A DNA stretch of 64,000 nucleotides from Inia geoffrensis (Eukaryota > Chordata > Mammalia > Artiodactyla > Iniidae). The translations under genes were made by a program, and so were the position numbers. The notes under the pieces were generated by a model that ran no database searches, had not been told where the DNA came from, and was given only the letters and a program-made list of their open reading frames with translations. The stretch covers positions 130,820,695-130,884,694 of the forward strand of contig CM070904.1 of assembly GCA_036417435.1 (NCBI GenBank), given 5' to 3'. The number at the start of each line of letters is the position of its first letter. Position 1 is the first letter of the stretch. Positions 26,034 to 38,116 of the stretch are shown here, one piece after another.

Positions 26034-28318
26034 GCTTAATTGAAGTTTACCCCAGTCTTAGCCAGAAGACAGCTATCCAACAATACTAATGTTTAAGACT
26101 AAAGGCTAGCTCGAGTCTCACAGTTGTTTGTGGAGGTGATCTTCTAACCACCAATCCTGACTTTCACTTTTCGGAAATAATGATAGCAGCCGGAATATAT
26201 AAAATTCATGGACTACGTAGAGTTCAAGTGACTGTCAGAATAAGGCTAAGCCTCTAACTAAGCCGTACTATGTCCATCTCATTAAGCAGCAAAATCATAA
26301 GGGGAGAACTGGATTTTTATTATATGAGCCTGGGCGCACAGGATGAAATGAAGGTGGCCAGATAAGGCTGGATTCTTGACAAATTTTTCCCCCTATGGTC
26401 AGAAAAGAAAGGAGCCCCGAACCTTAGACATGAAATAATTTATTTTCTAAAAATCCAGATAACTGGCAAGGAGATCATATTATAACCCCAAAGGGTAGTT
26501 AACAGGTTAGGGTCTTTGTTTCTAGAACCTCACCATGTCACATGACAGGAGAGGAATTCAGTCAGTGGAGCTGCGTGCCAATGGAGGTGCTTCAGGCCTG
26601 GGTGTTATGGGCTCGTGGACACTCTGCTTAATTAACCACACTGTGGGGAGTCCAGAGTCATCCATGCTGAGCCAGGGACTGGAACCAGCGAGAATCTGCA
26701 TGCCTTCTGGGCTGGGTAGGCTGCAGAGGGAGGGGTCTATTGGAGACGGGACAAGCCCTGGCTGGAGGCAAGCCCCGTCCAGCCCCGTCCAAGAGAGGCC
26801 TGGAGAGGGCTGTCAGCTCAGGTAAGCCAGCATGCCCTTGGGTTTCCTCAATTTCAATCCCACTCCTGGAAGATGTCAGATCTGTGAACACTCACACCTC
26901 TGCAGGAGTCAGTGACCTGGAGGGGGGCCAGACCCCTGTCCCCAGTTGGGGGTGAGGTAGACGGGGCTCCCTTGTCAACATGATCCCAGGGGAAGCTTTG
27001 GCAATAAGGTGGCACAAAGCCACCCCGTTGTCCCAGTAGGGTTGACTCTGCTGCATTACTGACGAGAAGCAGGTGTCTTGAAAGTTATGAGAGCTTTACC
27101 CTTTAGCTGGCGTTTTGAAAATTATTTTTAAAGTACCGAATACAACATGTTTACTTTTTAAAAAAGAATAAAAATTAGAAATCATCTATAATTCCACCAA
27201 GCATAGCTAAACAATAGTAATATTTTACAAAGCATCTTATTATAGTTTGAATTCACTATTTTTTTAAATATAAAGGATTTATCATGACTTAAGCACAGAA
27301 CCGTGCTGTGAGCCTGTGGTCTCCACTTTACATGTCCTAAATCCCTGGTTTGGGATAATTCACTGTTTTTAGCCCGCTATTTTCACTTCAGAATATTATT
27401 CTGTGTTGTTGGGTATTTTTCAATGTTGTCTATTTCACAGATACCTAATGCTCATTTTCTGATACGTATAAATTCACCTCTCCGTCGTTTGGGATTCAAG
27501 CAGACTTCATATTAAATCATAGGTATATATTCCCATCAAGGTGCATATATCTTGATTTCAGCAGATTTCACTGCTAAGAGAATTCCTTTTACAAAAGTTC
27601 CCATGTTTCTTCCTCTCACCATCGCCTTCACGACAGTTGTATAACCGTGTAATTCTTTAGCCCTGGCTTACCATCTACAAATGTTTGCATCAGTGGCCCC
27701 AGTCAATGGGCAGGCAAAGCAGGTGTGCCTTGGGGAGATGTAGGGTTGAGCACTCTGGCCAACCACACATTCTGGCTATGATCGTCGTGCCCAGATAGGA
27801 CAGTCCTGGGAACAAAGCTCACAAAAGGCAGGCTGGACCTTACAAATGATGCTGCCAAGAGCATTCCCCTTACCCACGTAAGGCAGGCAGAATTCCATGA
27901 GGATCTCTTAGACAACACTAGAAATGAATATTTTATTTACACACATACACATACAACACACCAAGAGATAAATAACAGGAAAAAATATTGTGACGATTTC
28001 CTTGTTGGGGACTTTTCACAAGGACACTAAACGTATTTGTTTCCAAAGTTCCAAAGTTCTGGGTTCCTTCTGAGGAGCAGCTGGTCTCTGAAGAGTCCTG
28101 TCACACCCTTTGCCCCACCTCACGTCCCAAGGTGATGCACTGGACCCTGCACAGCACCCAGCTCTGTAGGCTTAAGGAGGCTGCTTGTGCCACAGGATAG
28201 TGAGAGCGAACGGGACGTGTGATCATGCATGGGGAACGTGAGATGCAAAGAAGGATGGTACGGAAGGAAGGATAGGTGTGTAGGAATAGAATAATTTTTG
28301 CATAAAACCAAACTCCTG
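26034..28318. other. Intergenic, no gene recognised
   Basis: 26530-27060 is GC-richer and unique, with a small direct repeat GCCCCGTCCA at about 26772-26791. 27110-27660 is AT-rich and resembles old LINE sequence. No gene. Confidence 0.4.
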
Positions 28319-28536
28319 GGCTTCCCTGGTGGTGCAGTGGTTGAGAGTCCGCCTGCCGATGCAGGGGACACGGGTTCGTGCCCTGGTCCAGGAAGATCCC
28401 ACATGCCGCGGGGCGGCTGGGCCCGTGAGCCATGGCCACTGAGCCTGCGCGTCCGGAGCCTGTGTTCCGCAATGGGAGAGGCCACAACAGTGAGAGGCCC
28501 GTGTACTGCAAAAAAAAAAAAAAAAAAAAAAAAAAA
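28319..28536 (+). mobile_element. CHR-type SINE (short)
   Basis: Head GGGCTTCCCTGGTGGTGCAG, end GAGAGGCCCGTGTACTGC, followed by a pure A run of about 28. Target duplication is unclear. The long tail suggests a recent insertion. Confidence 0.93.
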
Positions 28537-30030
28537 CAACTCTTCCCTATATCCCTAGAATTTCTGGGTTAGGATAAAATCCTAAATTCACATCCCAAAG
28601 GCTGCCCTGCCCAACTCTGTCAGTCCTCTGGGGGGAAAACGTTTATCCATCAAGGAAATCACATATGGCGGGGCGTTTTGTGGCTTCATCAGTGTCCTAG
28701 GTCACTTTGAAGATGGAGCTTTTCTTTCCCAGACAAATTCAAGAGTAGCTCCTCTTTTCTGAACTAGACCTTGGGACAACACAGGATTAGGTTATCCGAA
28801 TCAAGCTGCAAATACTGGGAAAGCAGAAAAAGGAGAGAATGCCCAGGAAAGTTTCAGATTGATTTTGTTCGTATTGTTGTGTTTGTAAATGGAGAATTAA
28901 TAAGAAAGATTACATTTGGGGGATGAAGCAGTGACTGGACTGGAATCCTTTTGTGGAGAGCACCACCTTGTGGTCCATCTCTTGAAGTTTTCCCAAGAAC
29001 ACAGTAGAGGCACCCAGGCTTGGGGACAGGGGTCTCGCCACCCACACCTGGACAAATACACCTAACCTTCCCACCTGAGGGCTCAGGACCACCACAGACC
29101 CACCCCAGCAGGCTCATCCCACTTTCTGGAATTAAGACCGTATGTCAATTTTTTGGCCCTGGACCAGGGCGCAGGTGTCTTGTAACCATCACTGTGCCCC
29201 CAGGTCACTCTCTGCTTTGTCAGGTTGCTGCCACACCTGAGATCATTGCCCTACACAGTGCCCACCCACCCCACCTCATGCCTATTTTGACTCAAAACTA
29301 CCATCTGCCAGGAAATTCTATCCTTCCCTCCACATTCAGACCCACCCTGCAGCCAAGGTGACTTGGCAAAGGTGACTTCTGATGTGGACCCAGGAGGCTG
29401 GCCTGGCTCCATATCTGACACTTGGTTCATCGTATTTGATTCATTCTCCCCAACAAAAATTTAATGTAGTGATTATTTCCCCCATTTTACTGATGGGGAA
29501 ACAGAGGCTCAGGAGGTTAAAAATGTACTTAACTTGAATTTCCCTGGACATTATCAACCTGTTGAATGAGTTCACTTTGTCACAGATACTCAAATTCTAC
29601 CAGCTTGTGACTCCCCTCAAATGGAAGTAGCATCAGCAACCCCGCTGGGACCCCTCAGTGATATGCAGGCACTTCTGGGTGTCTCTGGTCTCTGAGTATC
29701 TCACACGAGCTCTACTCATTGACACCTCTGCTTGCAGAACCGTGGGGGTCAGCACCTCCTTCACCACGGCTGTAGGTGGGCTCTGGAACAACCATCTGGA
29801 CAAACTCAGGAGGACCCACGTGTGCAGGGCTCCGTCAGCCCTCTCCATGATGCAGCAAGCCTGTTCTCCTTACAGAACTGGGCACAATATCCTGTCCTCC
29901 CAGGCAGCATGTGTGGTGACCAACATTTAAGCTGAAAACTGCTCTGTCACACTCTGTCCAGAGCCCTCTTGCTGCAGGGCTCAGACCAGGGGCCACCTGG
30001 CACAGGCACTGCTTTCCTCTTCTTTACTCT
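28537..30030. other. Intergenic; MIR-like patch at 29440-29525
   Basis: CCCCCATTTTACTGATGGGG with AAACAGAGGCTCAGGAGG is MIR-like. The remainder shows no gene. Confidence 0.45.
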
Positions 30031-30420
30031 GTATTCATTTCCTACTGTTGCCGTAACAATCATCACAAACTTAGTGGTTTCACCACACAAGTGTGTAATC
30101 TGTTGTTCCGTAGGTCAGAAGTTCAGTTCAGATCTCGCCAGACTAAAAGCTGAGTGTGGGCAGTAGCCCTTCTTTCTGGAGCCTAGGCCGGGGGTGGGGG
30201 GGGGGAGGGTGGGCGGGGGGGGTCAATTTCCTGCTCATTCAGGAGTCAGCAGAATTCAGTTCCCTGTGGTTGTAGGACCGACGTCCCTGTTTTCTTGCTG
30301 GTTGTCCTCTGAGGCCTGTTCCTAGTTTCTATAGAACAAATGGGATTAACGGGTTATCCTTCAGAGGGCCGAGGTCCCTCGATATTTAGCCCGGCATGCA
30401 GATGGGTTCTTGGTCTTCAG
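30030..30420 (-). repeat. MaLR-type LTR-like fragment with G-rich insert
   Basis: TGTATTCATTTCCTACTGTT with CCGTAACAATCATCACAAAC matches the reverse MaLR LTR end. The G tract at 30190-30222 interrupts it. Confidence 0.5.
30190..30222 (+). repeat. G-quadruplex-capable G tract
   Basis: 33 bases with only three non-G single-base interruptions (T, A, T) plus one C. It strongly satisfies the four-G-run pattern; folding is inferred. Confidence 0.75.
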
Positions 30421-31205
30421 AATCATCACTCAAATCCAGCTCCCTCAGATGACAGAGAGCCCTTTCTCCCTGGTCACTATTTTACAGAAAGCAGATAATC
30501 TTTATTTCTCAGTCTGTCACTCTGTGTCTCTCCTGACACTGTCCCCAAAGTTCTACTATACTCCTGTTCATCTCTGGATGGTTCCCGCATACCATGAGGT
30601 CTACTCACCAGTCAGCTGCTCTCCCAATGATGTGGGAACATCGGATACTGGGGGACCGAGTCAGATAGATGGTACACCCCTACCTGGAGCAGTCAATTCC
30701 GCTGAGATCCAGGGACTGTTCAGAGCCAAGAGCTAATGGACAGGACAGGAGGGCTGGATCTGTTGATGTAAACTGGGCAGAGGGGCTGGAAGATTTGAAA
30801 AATGGAAAGACCATCAGCAGGCACCCAGAGGTGGAGCAGAAAGCTGGGAGGGGGTCATTAACTGGGGAGACAAACGTGGGAAGTCAGGAGGGAAAGGGTG
30901 GCCCTAGGTGACTCTGGGAGAAGAGTTGCAGTTGCTGCCGCTGTCTTTAACTGTTTGGAGTAGAAGAAAGGTTGGCAGCCCTTTCCATCACCCCCCGCAG
31001 GGCTGGGAAGTGATGGACCAGCGCTGGGGTCCTGCCACATTTCCTGTAACTATGTCTGCCCAATTCTCAGACTCTCAGGTGACCGTATGCAGGAGGCCCA
31101 CGTTCCTGCGACAGGGTGCGCATTGGCCACCCAGACTCGAGGCCACCTACGGACAGGCAAAGGCAGACTGCAACACTTAGGAGAGCAAAAGGAGGCATCC
31201 AGAAA
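30421..31205. other. Intergenic, no gene recognised
   Basis: No coding signal or named repeat. Confidence 0.4.
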
Positions 31206-31215
31206 TGGTTAGAGA

Positions 31216-31355
31216 GGAATTCCCTGGCGGTCCAGTGGTTAGGACTTAGTGCTTTCACTGTCGGGTCCCAGGTTCAATCCCCAGTCAGGGAACTAAGATC
31301 CCACAAGCTGCATGGCATGGCCTAAATCAATCAATCAATAAATGTTTTTAAAAAG
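31216..31355 (+). mobile_element. Short tRNA-derived SINE (CHR-related, about 140 bp)
   Basis: Head GGAATTCCCTGGCGGTCCAG and a perfect B box GGTTCAATCC (31271-31280), tail AATCAATCAATCAATAAA. Target duplication TGGTTAGAGA at 31206-31215 and 31356-31365. A different, shorter type from the GGGCTTCCC elements. Confidence 0.9.
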
Positions 31356-31365
31356 TGGTTAGAGA

Positions 31366-31992
31366 AAAAAAGAGCAGAATAACACAGCTGTGCTGGAAAT
31401 TGTCATGGAAACAGTAATACAGCCAAACAGAGGATATTTATGGGATCTGTACTAGAGTGAAGACTAGGGCAAAACAGTGAGGTTAGCAGAACCCTAATGA
31501 TGGTTTTAAAGGGTTTTGCAGGCATTGAGAAATAGGCCAGAAGGAGAGGTGTGGGTGGTAACCATGTGACTCATGTGTAGATAGTGAACTGAACATGAAG
31601 ACCCAGGTGGTAGTCAGTGCTGAGCTCCCCCATGGGCTGTATCGGCCCCAGTTAAGATGGCTCACGTCCGGGAGGAAGGCTGCTGACTGTGTATGTAGGA
31701 GACCCATCCTGGATCAGGAAGTTTGAATTGCATCCAGCAGAGGCACTTCCATCACTAGAAAGCCAATATCTCCAAATCTGTGGGCCTAAATCATTCATCT
31801 CCACTGAAGCATGGCTTGCAGGCTGTGGCCAGGAGGTCAACACGCTGCACAGATCCAACCAGCTAGCTGAGCAGAAGGAAGGCAGAGCCTTTGCACATCA
31901 TTTATCAGTGGACTAGCTTTGAAGGGACAGCCCCCCCAGGATTGCAGATGTGTTGGGATGAATGACCAGGTGCCTTTGGGACCTCTCAAAAA
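31366..31992. other. Intergenic, no gene recognised
   Basis: No coding signal or named repeat. Confidence 0.4.
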
Positions 31993-32001
31993 TGCCATGC
32001 A

Positions 32002-32206
32002 GGGCTTCCCTGGTGGCGCAGTGGTTGAGAGTCTGCCTGCCGATGCAGGGGACATGGGTTCATGCCCCGGTCCGGGAGGATCCCACATGCTGTGGAGCGG
32101 CTGGGCCCGTGAGCCATGACCGCTGCGCCTGCGCGTCCGGAGCCTGTGCTCCGCAACGGGAGACGCCACAACAGTGAGAGGCCCACGTGCCAAAAAAAAA
32201 AAAAAC
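32002..32206 (+). mobile_element. CHR-type SINE (short)
   Basis: Target duplication TGCCATGCA at 31993-32001 and 32207-32215. A tail of 13 residues. Several CpGs have decayed to TG/CA. Confidence 0.95.
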
Positions 32207-32439
32207 TGCCATGCAAAGGTGACAGGGCACACACTGATGCCAGCTTAGCAGCCCACAAGCCAGTTGCTTTGGCTTCTGTTTGGATGGGGGGCAGCTCCCA
32301 CTTCCAAAGAGACTTCTAGAAGTGGAGCACGACCACTAAGGAGACGGACAAAGCTGGGACCTCATTGCCCCAGTTCACACACTGATAAGCCCCACTGGTC
32401 CTGGCCTATACATAGAAAACAGAGTAGAGAGGAATACTT

Positions 32440-33140
32440 GGCTTGATTTACCAACATCCTCTGGGTTGTTTTAATGGAAAAGTCCTGATGTTAAGCTTCC
32501 AGACAAAGTTTTAATCACTGAAGTTGAGCTGGATAGACTATTACCTCCTGTGTTGTGTGTTCACATCTGTGAATCATCTCTATCCCATTTATCTTTCCCT
32601 GTCCTTTTACCTCCATGTGAAAGCAGCCACTTGTGATCCTTTCTACTGAAAACAATATGATCACACGCCTGGAGCTCCAGGCGCTGGACCACAAAAGAGA
32701 GAAAGATGTGATAAATAACATTTAAACCCCTGCAAAGTTTGATTTTCATGTCTAATATGTGCCTCTGGAGCTTCTGCTAAATGTCTTTTATTCCTCTGTT
32801 CATAAATTCTTATGATAACAGCTTTATTTGGGAATTAATCCAGATTCCCATTACTCATTGAATTATACTTTCTGGGAGTATAATTCCTCGTTGTAAGTTA
32901 CAAGGCTTTAGAAGCTACATTAACTCTTTCTGGCTACTATAGTGATAGGGAGGTATTGCTAATTCTCCTGTGTTTCAGTATTATATCTTAAAAGCATTAA
33001 TGTAGTTTTAAAGGGTTTACAAATTAAAACCAGGGTGAAAATTGGCTCCTGAGAGAACCTGATTCGCACTATTATGGGATGTTTAAATACACTGCTATTT
33101 ATCCTATTGGCATTGTCTTTTGGCCCCCATATAAGGAACG
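32440..33140. promoter_or_regulatory. Candidate conserved non-coding block with CArG box
   Basis: About 700 bp of AT-rich, repeat-free, CpG-poor sequence. It has homeodomain-type motifs (GGAATTAATCC, GCATTAATG, CAAATTAAAACC) and, at 33127-33136, the perfect SRF CArG box CCATATAAGG. Conservation and activity are inferred only from composition. Confidence 0.3.
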
Positions 33141-33175
33141 GGCTTCCCTCTTGAATCCCTCTACAAGCACGCAAG

Positions 33176-33385
33176 CTCTGGAACAGGACTTCCAGGGTTC
33201 AAATCTTGGCCCTGCCAGCTGGCTGTGCGACCTGAGCCATGCTACATAAACTTTCCGAGCTTTGGTGTCTTTGTTTGTAAACTGGAGAAAATAAGACCCA
33301 CTTCCTGAGGCTGTTGTAAGGATGAAATGATAGAGAGCAAGTTAGGAGCTGAGAATGGTGCTTGGCAAATAGTGATACGAGTTAA
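33176..33385 (+). repeat. MIR element, near full length
   Basis: CCAGGGTTCAAATCTTGGCC (tRNA-like head), then GCTGTGCGACCTGAGCC, GGAGAAAATAAGACC, CTGAGGCTGTTGTAAGGATG, in the correct MIR order. Confidence 0.8.
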
Positions 33386-34342
33386 CATTGACCTAGGACG
33401 TGGCCGCGTGCCAGGCAAGCGCGCCTTCCTAAGTGCTTTACAGGGACTAACTCAATGAGCCACTCAGCAGCCCTGAGGTTGGGCTCAGTGACTGCGGGTC
33501 ATTTTCTGTTGGTTCGGACCCCTGGCATCCACTCACCCCACTGCCGGTGGCTCTTTCCAGATTTCAGCCTGGAAAGCACACCCACGCGGCCTGCCTCAAG
33601 TCCACTGGCTCTGGTTGGGGTCGATCACATGACCTGGGTCCAAGCCAATCAGAGCCTCACAACATCTTCGCGCTGACTAGCCTACTGGGTGCCAGATCCT
33701 GTGGGACTGTCTCCTGCTGCCCTTGAACCTGAGAAGGTGAGGCTGGGCCTGCCTGCCAGTGTGCCAACTCAGAGGAAACTGAGTCACGGTGGGATGGGAA
33801 AAACCAGGTTCAGGTGGCAACATGAGACCCCACTCAGAAAGCCTGCCTGAAACGCCCCGGCTCCGGGCTTCTCTGTTCCTTGCGCCCATCAATTCCTTGT
33901 TGGTTGAGACGGTGTAGTTGGATTTCTGGCACGAAAAGTCCTAACTGACACGATAATGTACAAAGTATGATTATAAAATGTATCTGAGAAAATGAATTCC
34001 TTTCCTTGTATCTTGACCCAGAGCATGGGAGCTTCTTGGGAAAGCATTGAGGAGGGGGCTTAGACCCACGTCCCTCCCTCACTCTCCCCACCCCCAGGAG
34101 GAGAGACCCGCGGGGTGAGGGCAAGTGGAGTTGACATGTTCGAGGGAGGGCAATGCCTCCAGGCTTCTCTCTTTCTACAGAAAGTAGATTAGAGGTCTAC
34201 CAGGGCATGGGGGAGAGGGGGCAGGGAGTTATTGTTTAAGGGGTACAGAGTTTCTATGTGGGGTGATGAAAAAATTGTGGAAATAGTGATTATGATTACA
34301 CAACACTGTGCATGTACTTAATGGATTAATACACTTTGAGAC
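33386..34342. other. Intergenic; possible LTR remnant 33600-33952
   Basis: GATCACATGACCTGGGTCCA and AAAGTCCTAACTGACACG resemble an old LTR and its end, but the match is weak. No gene. Confidence 0.35.
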
Positions 34343-34351
34343 AGCAAATTG

Positions 34352-34666
34352 GGGACTTCCCCGGGCGCAGTGGTTAAGAATCCGCCTGCCAGTGCAGGCG
34401 ACACACTTTTGAGCCCTGGTCCAGGAAGATCCTACGTTCTGCGGAGCAACTAAGCCCACGCGCCACAACTACTGAGCCCACGTGCTGCCACTACTGAAGC
34501 CCGCGCGCCTAGAGCCCATGGTCCACAGCAAAAGAAGCCACCGCAATGAGAAGCCCGCGCACCGCAAGGAAGAGTAGCCCCCGGCTCGCCGCAACTAGAG
34601 AAAGTCTGCACGGCGTCATGAAGACCCAACGCAGCCAAAAATAAATAAATTTATTTAAAAAAAAAT
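34352..34666 (+). mobile_element. CHR-type SINE (long, about 315 bp)
   Basis: Same long type as 24684-25019: tail GAAGACCCAACGCAGCC then AATAAATAAA. Target duplication AGCAAATTG at 34343-34351 and 34667-34675. Confidence 0.94.
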
Positions 34667-34675
34667 AGCAAATTG

Positions 34676-35910
34676 TATATTATTTAAGTAAATCCTTTTA
34701 TACTATTTTACCATAGTAAAAGAAATATAATAAAACACCAGCTCTACTGAGGACAAGCTGTGTGACTCTGGAAGAGGCTTTACAACCCATTGGGGCTTCA
34801 CCAGCCTCATCTTCAGATGGAGGAAACGGGACGCACCGTGTACCGAGTTTGATGATGGTTGAGGGTCCCAGGGCCCAGCCTGTGTGACAGCCTGACCAAC
34901 GTGAACCACGCTCGAGGCAGCCCCAATCAGCCCGCAGTCCAGGCTTCTCACGTCTGGGGAGGGGCGGTGGGGCGGGTCTCACGCCCGCCCCCTGCCGGCC
35001 AGACCTCCCCAGGGCTGTCTCTGTTGGCGGTTTCCCCTGCGCCCCCAGTCCTGTGCCCACCTGCCCAGCTTTCCGACAGGCCAGACCCTAAGACTCCTTT
35101 GAGGTCCTATAGATTTCTCACTTCTTTCATCAATTCTCCCCGTGGATTTAGCTTTTCTACGCACACCCTGACTTTGTTCTTTCGCAGCAGCCCCAGTACA
35201 GGAATCTGTGTCATCTACCTGCTCAGAGCCCATGGGGCAGTAGGTGACTCCCTTTGCCACTTAGTCCTTTGTCAGCACCCAGCAGGCAGCTTATGCATAC
35301 TTAGACTCGACTTGAAAATAAAGTGACCAGACCTCCCAGTGAGGGCAGGGCAGCCGCCTGATGCAAAGCAGGCCTGGCACCACCCGGTGGAGGTGGTCGG
35401 GGGCCTCTGTCTGGTTACCTACAGAGCTCAGCTGTTCGCCGTGATTGGCATCGATCTGTGTCTTGGGACTGGGCACTGTGGCCCTGGGAAAACACTACCA
35501 CTGCCCTGGTGGGTCTACTGGACCCAGACCATCCTTTCCACCAGCACAGAACCGTGAGGTCACCTGGGGCCACTGCAATGGCAGGGGCGAGGCTCCTGAG
35601 CAACTGCACAGACCCCTGCCTGCAGCACAGGTCTCTCCCTCCAAAGCCTTCTCTGGCCTGTGTGTTGCGGAACCCGGGGAAAAATTGTCTGAGCTGGTCC
35701 CAGGCCATCCCGCCCATCTGCAGGCCCCGCCTCCACCATCTGCAGGCCCCGCCCCTCCACACCCACGTGGTCACCCAGTCTGGGTATCACGCCTTTTCCA
35801 ACCCCTGGGTCTTCATCACCACCACCCAGGTTCTGCCAAACTCCAAGCGAAGATTCAGACCCCAGCTGCAAGTTTAGGAGCCCCGAGAGCCACCCTCACT
35901 CAGACCAGCT
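34676..35910. other. Intergenic, GC-rich, no gene recognised
   Basis: 34900-35060 and 35480-35880 are GC-rich with long incidental frames (up to 157 codons) that show no domain, no low-complexity domain structure and no family resemblance. A duplicated GC-box segment lies at 35713-35757. Confidence 0.45.
35713..35757 (+). repeat. Tandem pair of GC-box segments
   Basis: CCATCTGCAGGCCCCGCC occurs twice in direct orientation, about 23 bp apart, each followed by a C-rich stretch. Each copy carries a GC-box-like CCCCGCC. Confidence 0.75.
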
Positions 35911-35914
35911 GGTT

Positions 35915-36585
35915 ATAAATTTGGGGGCCCCTCAGGACACCCACAGGATTGATAATCTGCTAGAATGACTCACAGAGCTCAGGAAAGCACGACACTTACA
36001 ATGACAGTTTTATTATAGCAAAAGGAAATATATCAGAGCCAGCCAGAGGAAGAGACCCATGGGGCAGGTCTAGGCGTGGGAGCGTTCCAAACGTGAGGCT
36101 TCTGTATCCTCAAGGACGCAGTACCCTCCTGTCACTGATGTGTGACGATCCACACAGAGCTTTCCCAGCCCAGGAAGCTCACCCAAGCTTCCGTATCCAG
36201 AATCTATGATTGGAGTCTCATTCCAGAGGAGTGATTGATTGAATCACCACCTGCATGGCTGAACTCCACGTCCAGCCCCAGCCTGTCCCCCCGGATTGGG
36301 GCTGACAGCTTGAGGACCAAACCTCCAACTTGCTAATCACATCATCGTTCTTTCTGACACGGCCAGCCCAAATCCTGAGTCATCTCATAAACATAAGATA
36401 TCTAGGGGTCCCCCACGAGTCACCTCATTGGCATCAGCTACCAGGTGGGGTCTAAAAGGCCCACCATGAGTAACAAAGACCTTCCCATCACTCAGGAAAT
36501 TCCAAAGGTTTAGAGGTTACCTCCCAGGGGCCAAAGATAAAGACCAACCAGATTCCTTATTACACAACCAGCTACTGACATCCCT
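35915..36585 (-). repeat. ERV-type LTR, reverse orientation
   Basis: GACTCACAGAGCTCAGGAAA, then TTTTATTATAGCAAAAGG (reverse of a polyadenylation region), CACTCAGGAAATTCCAAAGG and CCAAAGATAAAGACCAA match a remembered class III-type LTR. Solo; no gag/pol/env remains. Confidence 0.6.
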
Positions 36586-36589
36586 TTGG

Positions 36590-37930
36590 GGGATTAGGGC
36601 TCTGGGGCAGGAACACTTACATTTAAATTCTGTAACTGGATAAGTATTTAACCAAACAGCAAAATTGTAGCCCTATAGTCGTATGCATAATGCCTCTTTG
36701 GCCCGCCCACTTTCTGTGAATAGCTTTTTGTTTTCCTCCAAGCCCATATTTAATATCAGTATCATATTCTATCGAAGCCTCTCTGTTTTGCCAGAGCTGA
36801 TGTTATCAATCACCCTGAAATTCAGAAACTTCACCCTGGTTTGTCCCCTCAATTAGGGAGCACATTAACAGTTCGTGTGAGCTGGCCCTTGCCTGGGCGC
36901 CACAGGATGTGCTATTGAATATCAGGAAAGTCATTTCCCACAAAGCTCTTCTGAGGATTTCAACACTCACCAGCTAACGCAGACCCAGTAGCTCTAAAAG
37001 GAAATTAGTATGTTTCTAAAAAAATACACTTTCCTCTTCCTCTGGGCAAATGGGGCAATGGCTCGCTATCTGCCCCAGATGACGTCAGCAATGGTTGAAC
37101 CCTTCAAAGAGGTCAAACCACGTGGAAAATTTCCAGTGCCTCCTGGGAAGGAAAATGAAATGTCATCATCCAAAAGCTTCACAGATTGGAGGGCTGTGAG
37201 CAGTGGGGCCCTGCAGAGCCTCCAGGGCAGAGCCTTGGCTGATGGTGGCAACAGAAGACCCAGGTCCCAGAGGAGCAGTTCAGAGAAACCATCTGGTTAG
37301 GACCCAGCAACGATCAGCTCAGAAGAGTAACATTTCCAAAGCCTTCAAAGGCTGAAGTGTCCTCTAAAATACTATTTTAAGACCCCATAATGAAAATGTC
37401 AGCTCTTAGAGGGACCAGACCCCTCCCTCCAGGCCCTTCTCTACCTGTGGATACCTTTCTGGCAGGAAGGTCATTTTGGGTGCTAGAGAGAGGGAATGAA
37501 GGACTTGGACGTTTTCAAAAGCCCCTCACCATTTCCCTTACCCTGGCTAAAAGAGTTGAGGGCCTCCTTGCCCTCCTTCCCTAGGGATGGGACTTGCCAA
37601 AGAAACCATGATCTCATCGCCCTTGATCATGACCTTGTTGGATGCACCAGCCATATTCCATGTCTGCCCCCAATCTTTCATGCGATATCCAAGAGAGAGG
37701 AGGTGGAAGTTGCCAGTCTTCCTGAAGACTAGTCCTCTTAAAGAAGTGACAGAATTCACTTCTGTGTTCTGCTGGGCACAGTAGAAGGAAGGAAGGAAGA
37801 TTCAGGGTCAGCCCAGATCCTGGATGCAGTTAGCTGCACGTTCATACTGAGACTAATGGAATTGACGGTGCCATCTTTGGAGTCAGTGAAGATATTCTTC
37901 ATTCCTTTTTAGAGCTATATACCTCTAAAA
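36590..37930. other. Intergenic; repeat-poor block at 36590-36960
   Basis: 36590-36960 is unique and AT-rich with developmental-type motifs (see findings). 37010-37790 has no gene; an AAGG repeat lies at about 37786-37799. Confidence 0.4.
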
Positions 37931-37934
37931 AGCA

Positions 37935-38116
37935 TTCTGTTGAGAGTATGTGCCATGGTTTAGCCGACCAATCTTCTGCGTCTCAGCATTTAGATGGTTT
38001 TCAACTACAAACAATGCCTTAATGAATAAGATGGTTCATGTGCTATTTGTTGTATCATTGGAGGTGTGTCTTCATGATAAATTCCTAGAAGAGGCATTAT
38101 TTGGCCAAAGGGTACG
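37935..38116 (-). repeat. L1M-type LINE, left piece
   Basis: TTTAGATGGTTTTCAACTAC, AAACAATGCCTTAATGAAT, TAAATTCCTAGAAGAGG and TTGGCCAAAGGGTACGTG match reverse-orientation L1 3' sequence. Confidence 0.65.

Noticed and set aside
28101..28558. 136-139 codon frames overlapping a SINE
   Set aside because: Most of the frame is CHR SINE sequence; the same peptide recurs at every SINE in the window.
35445..35918. 157-codon frame in GC-rich DNA
   Set aside because: GC-rich sequence has few stops. Overlapping long frames exist on both strands, and the protein has no recognisable family or domain.
35915..36585. Endogenous retrovirus with coding genes
   Set aside because: Only LTR-like sequence is present; no retroviral protein motifs are found nearby on either strand.
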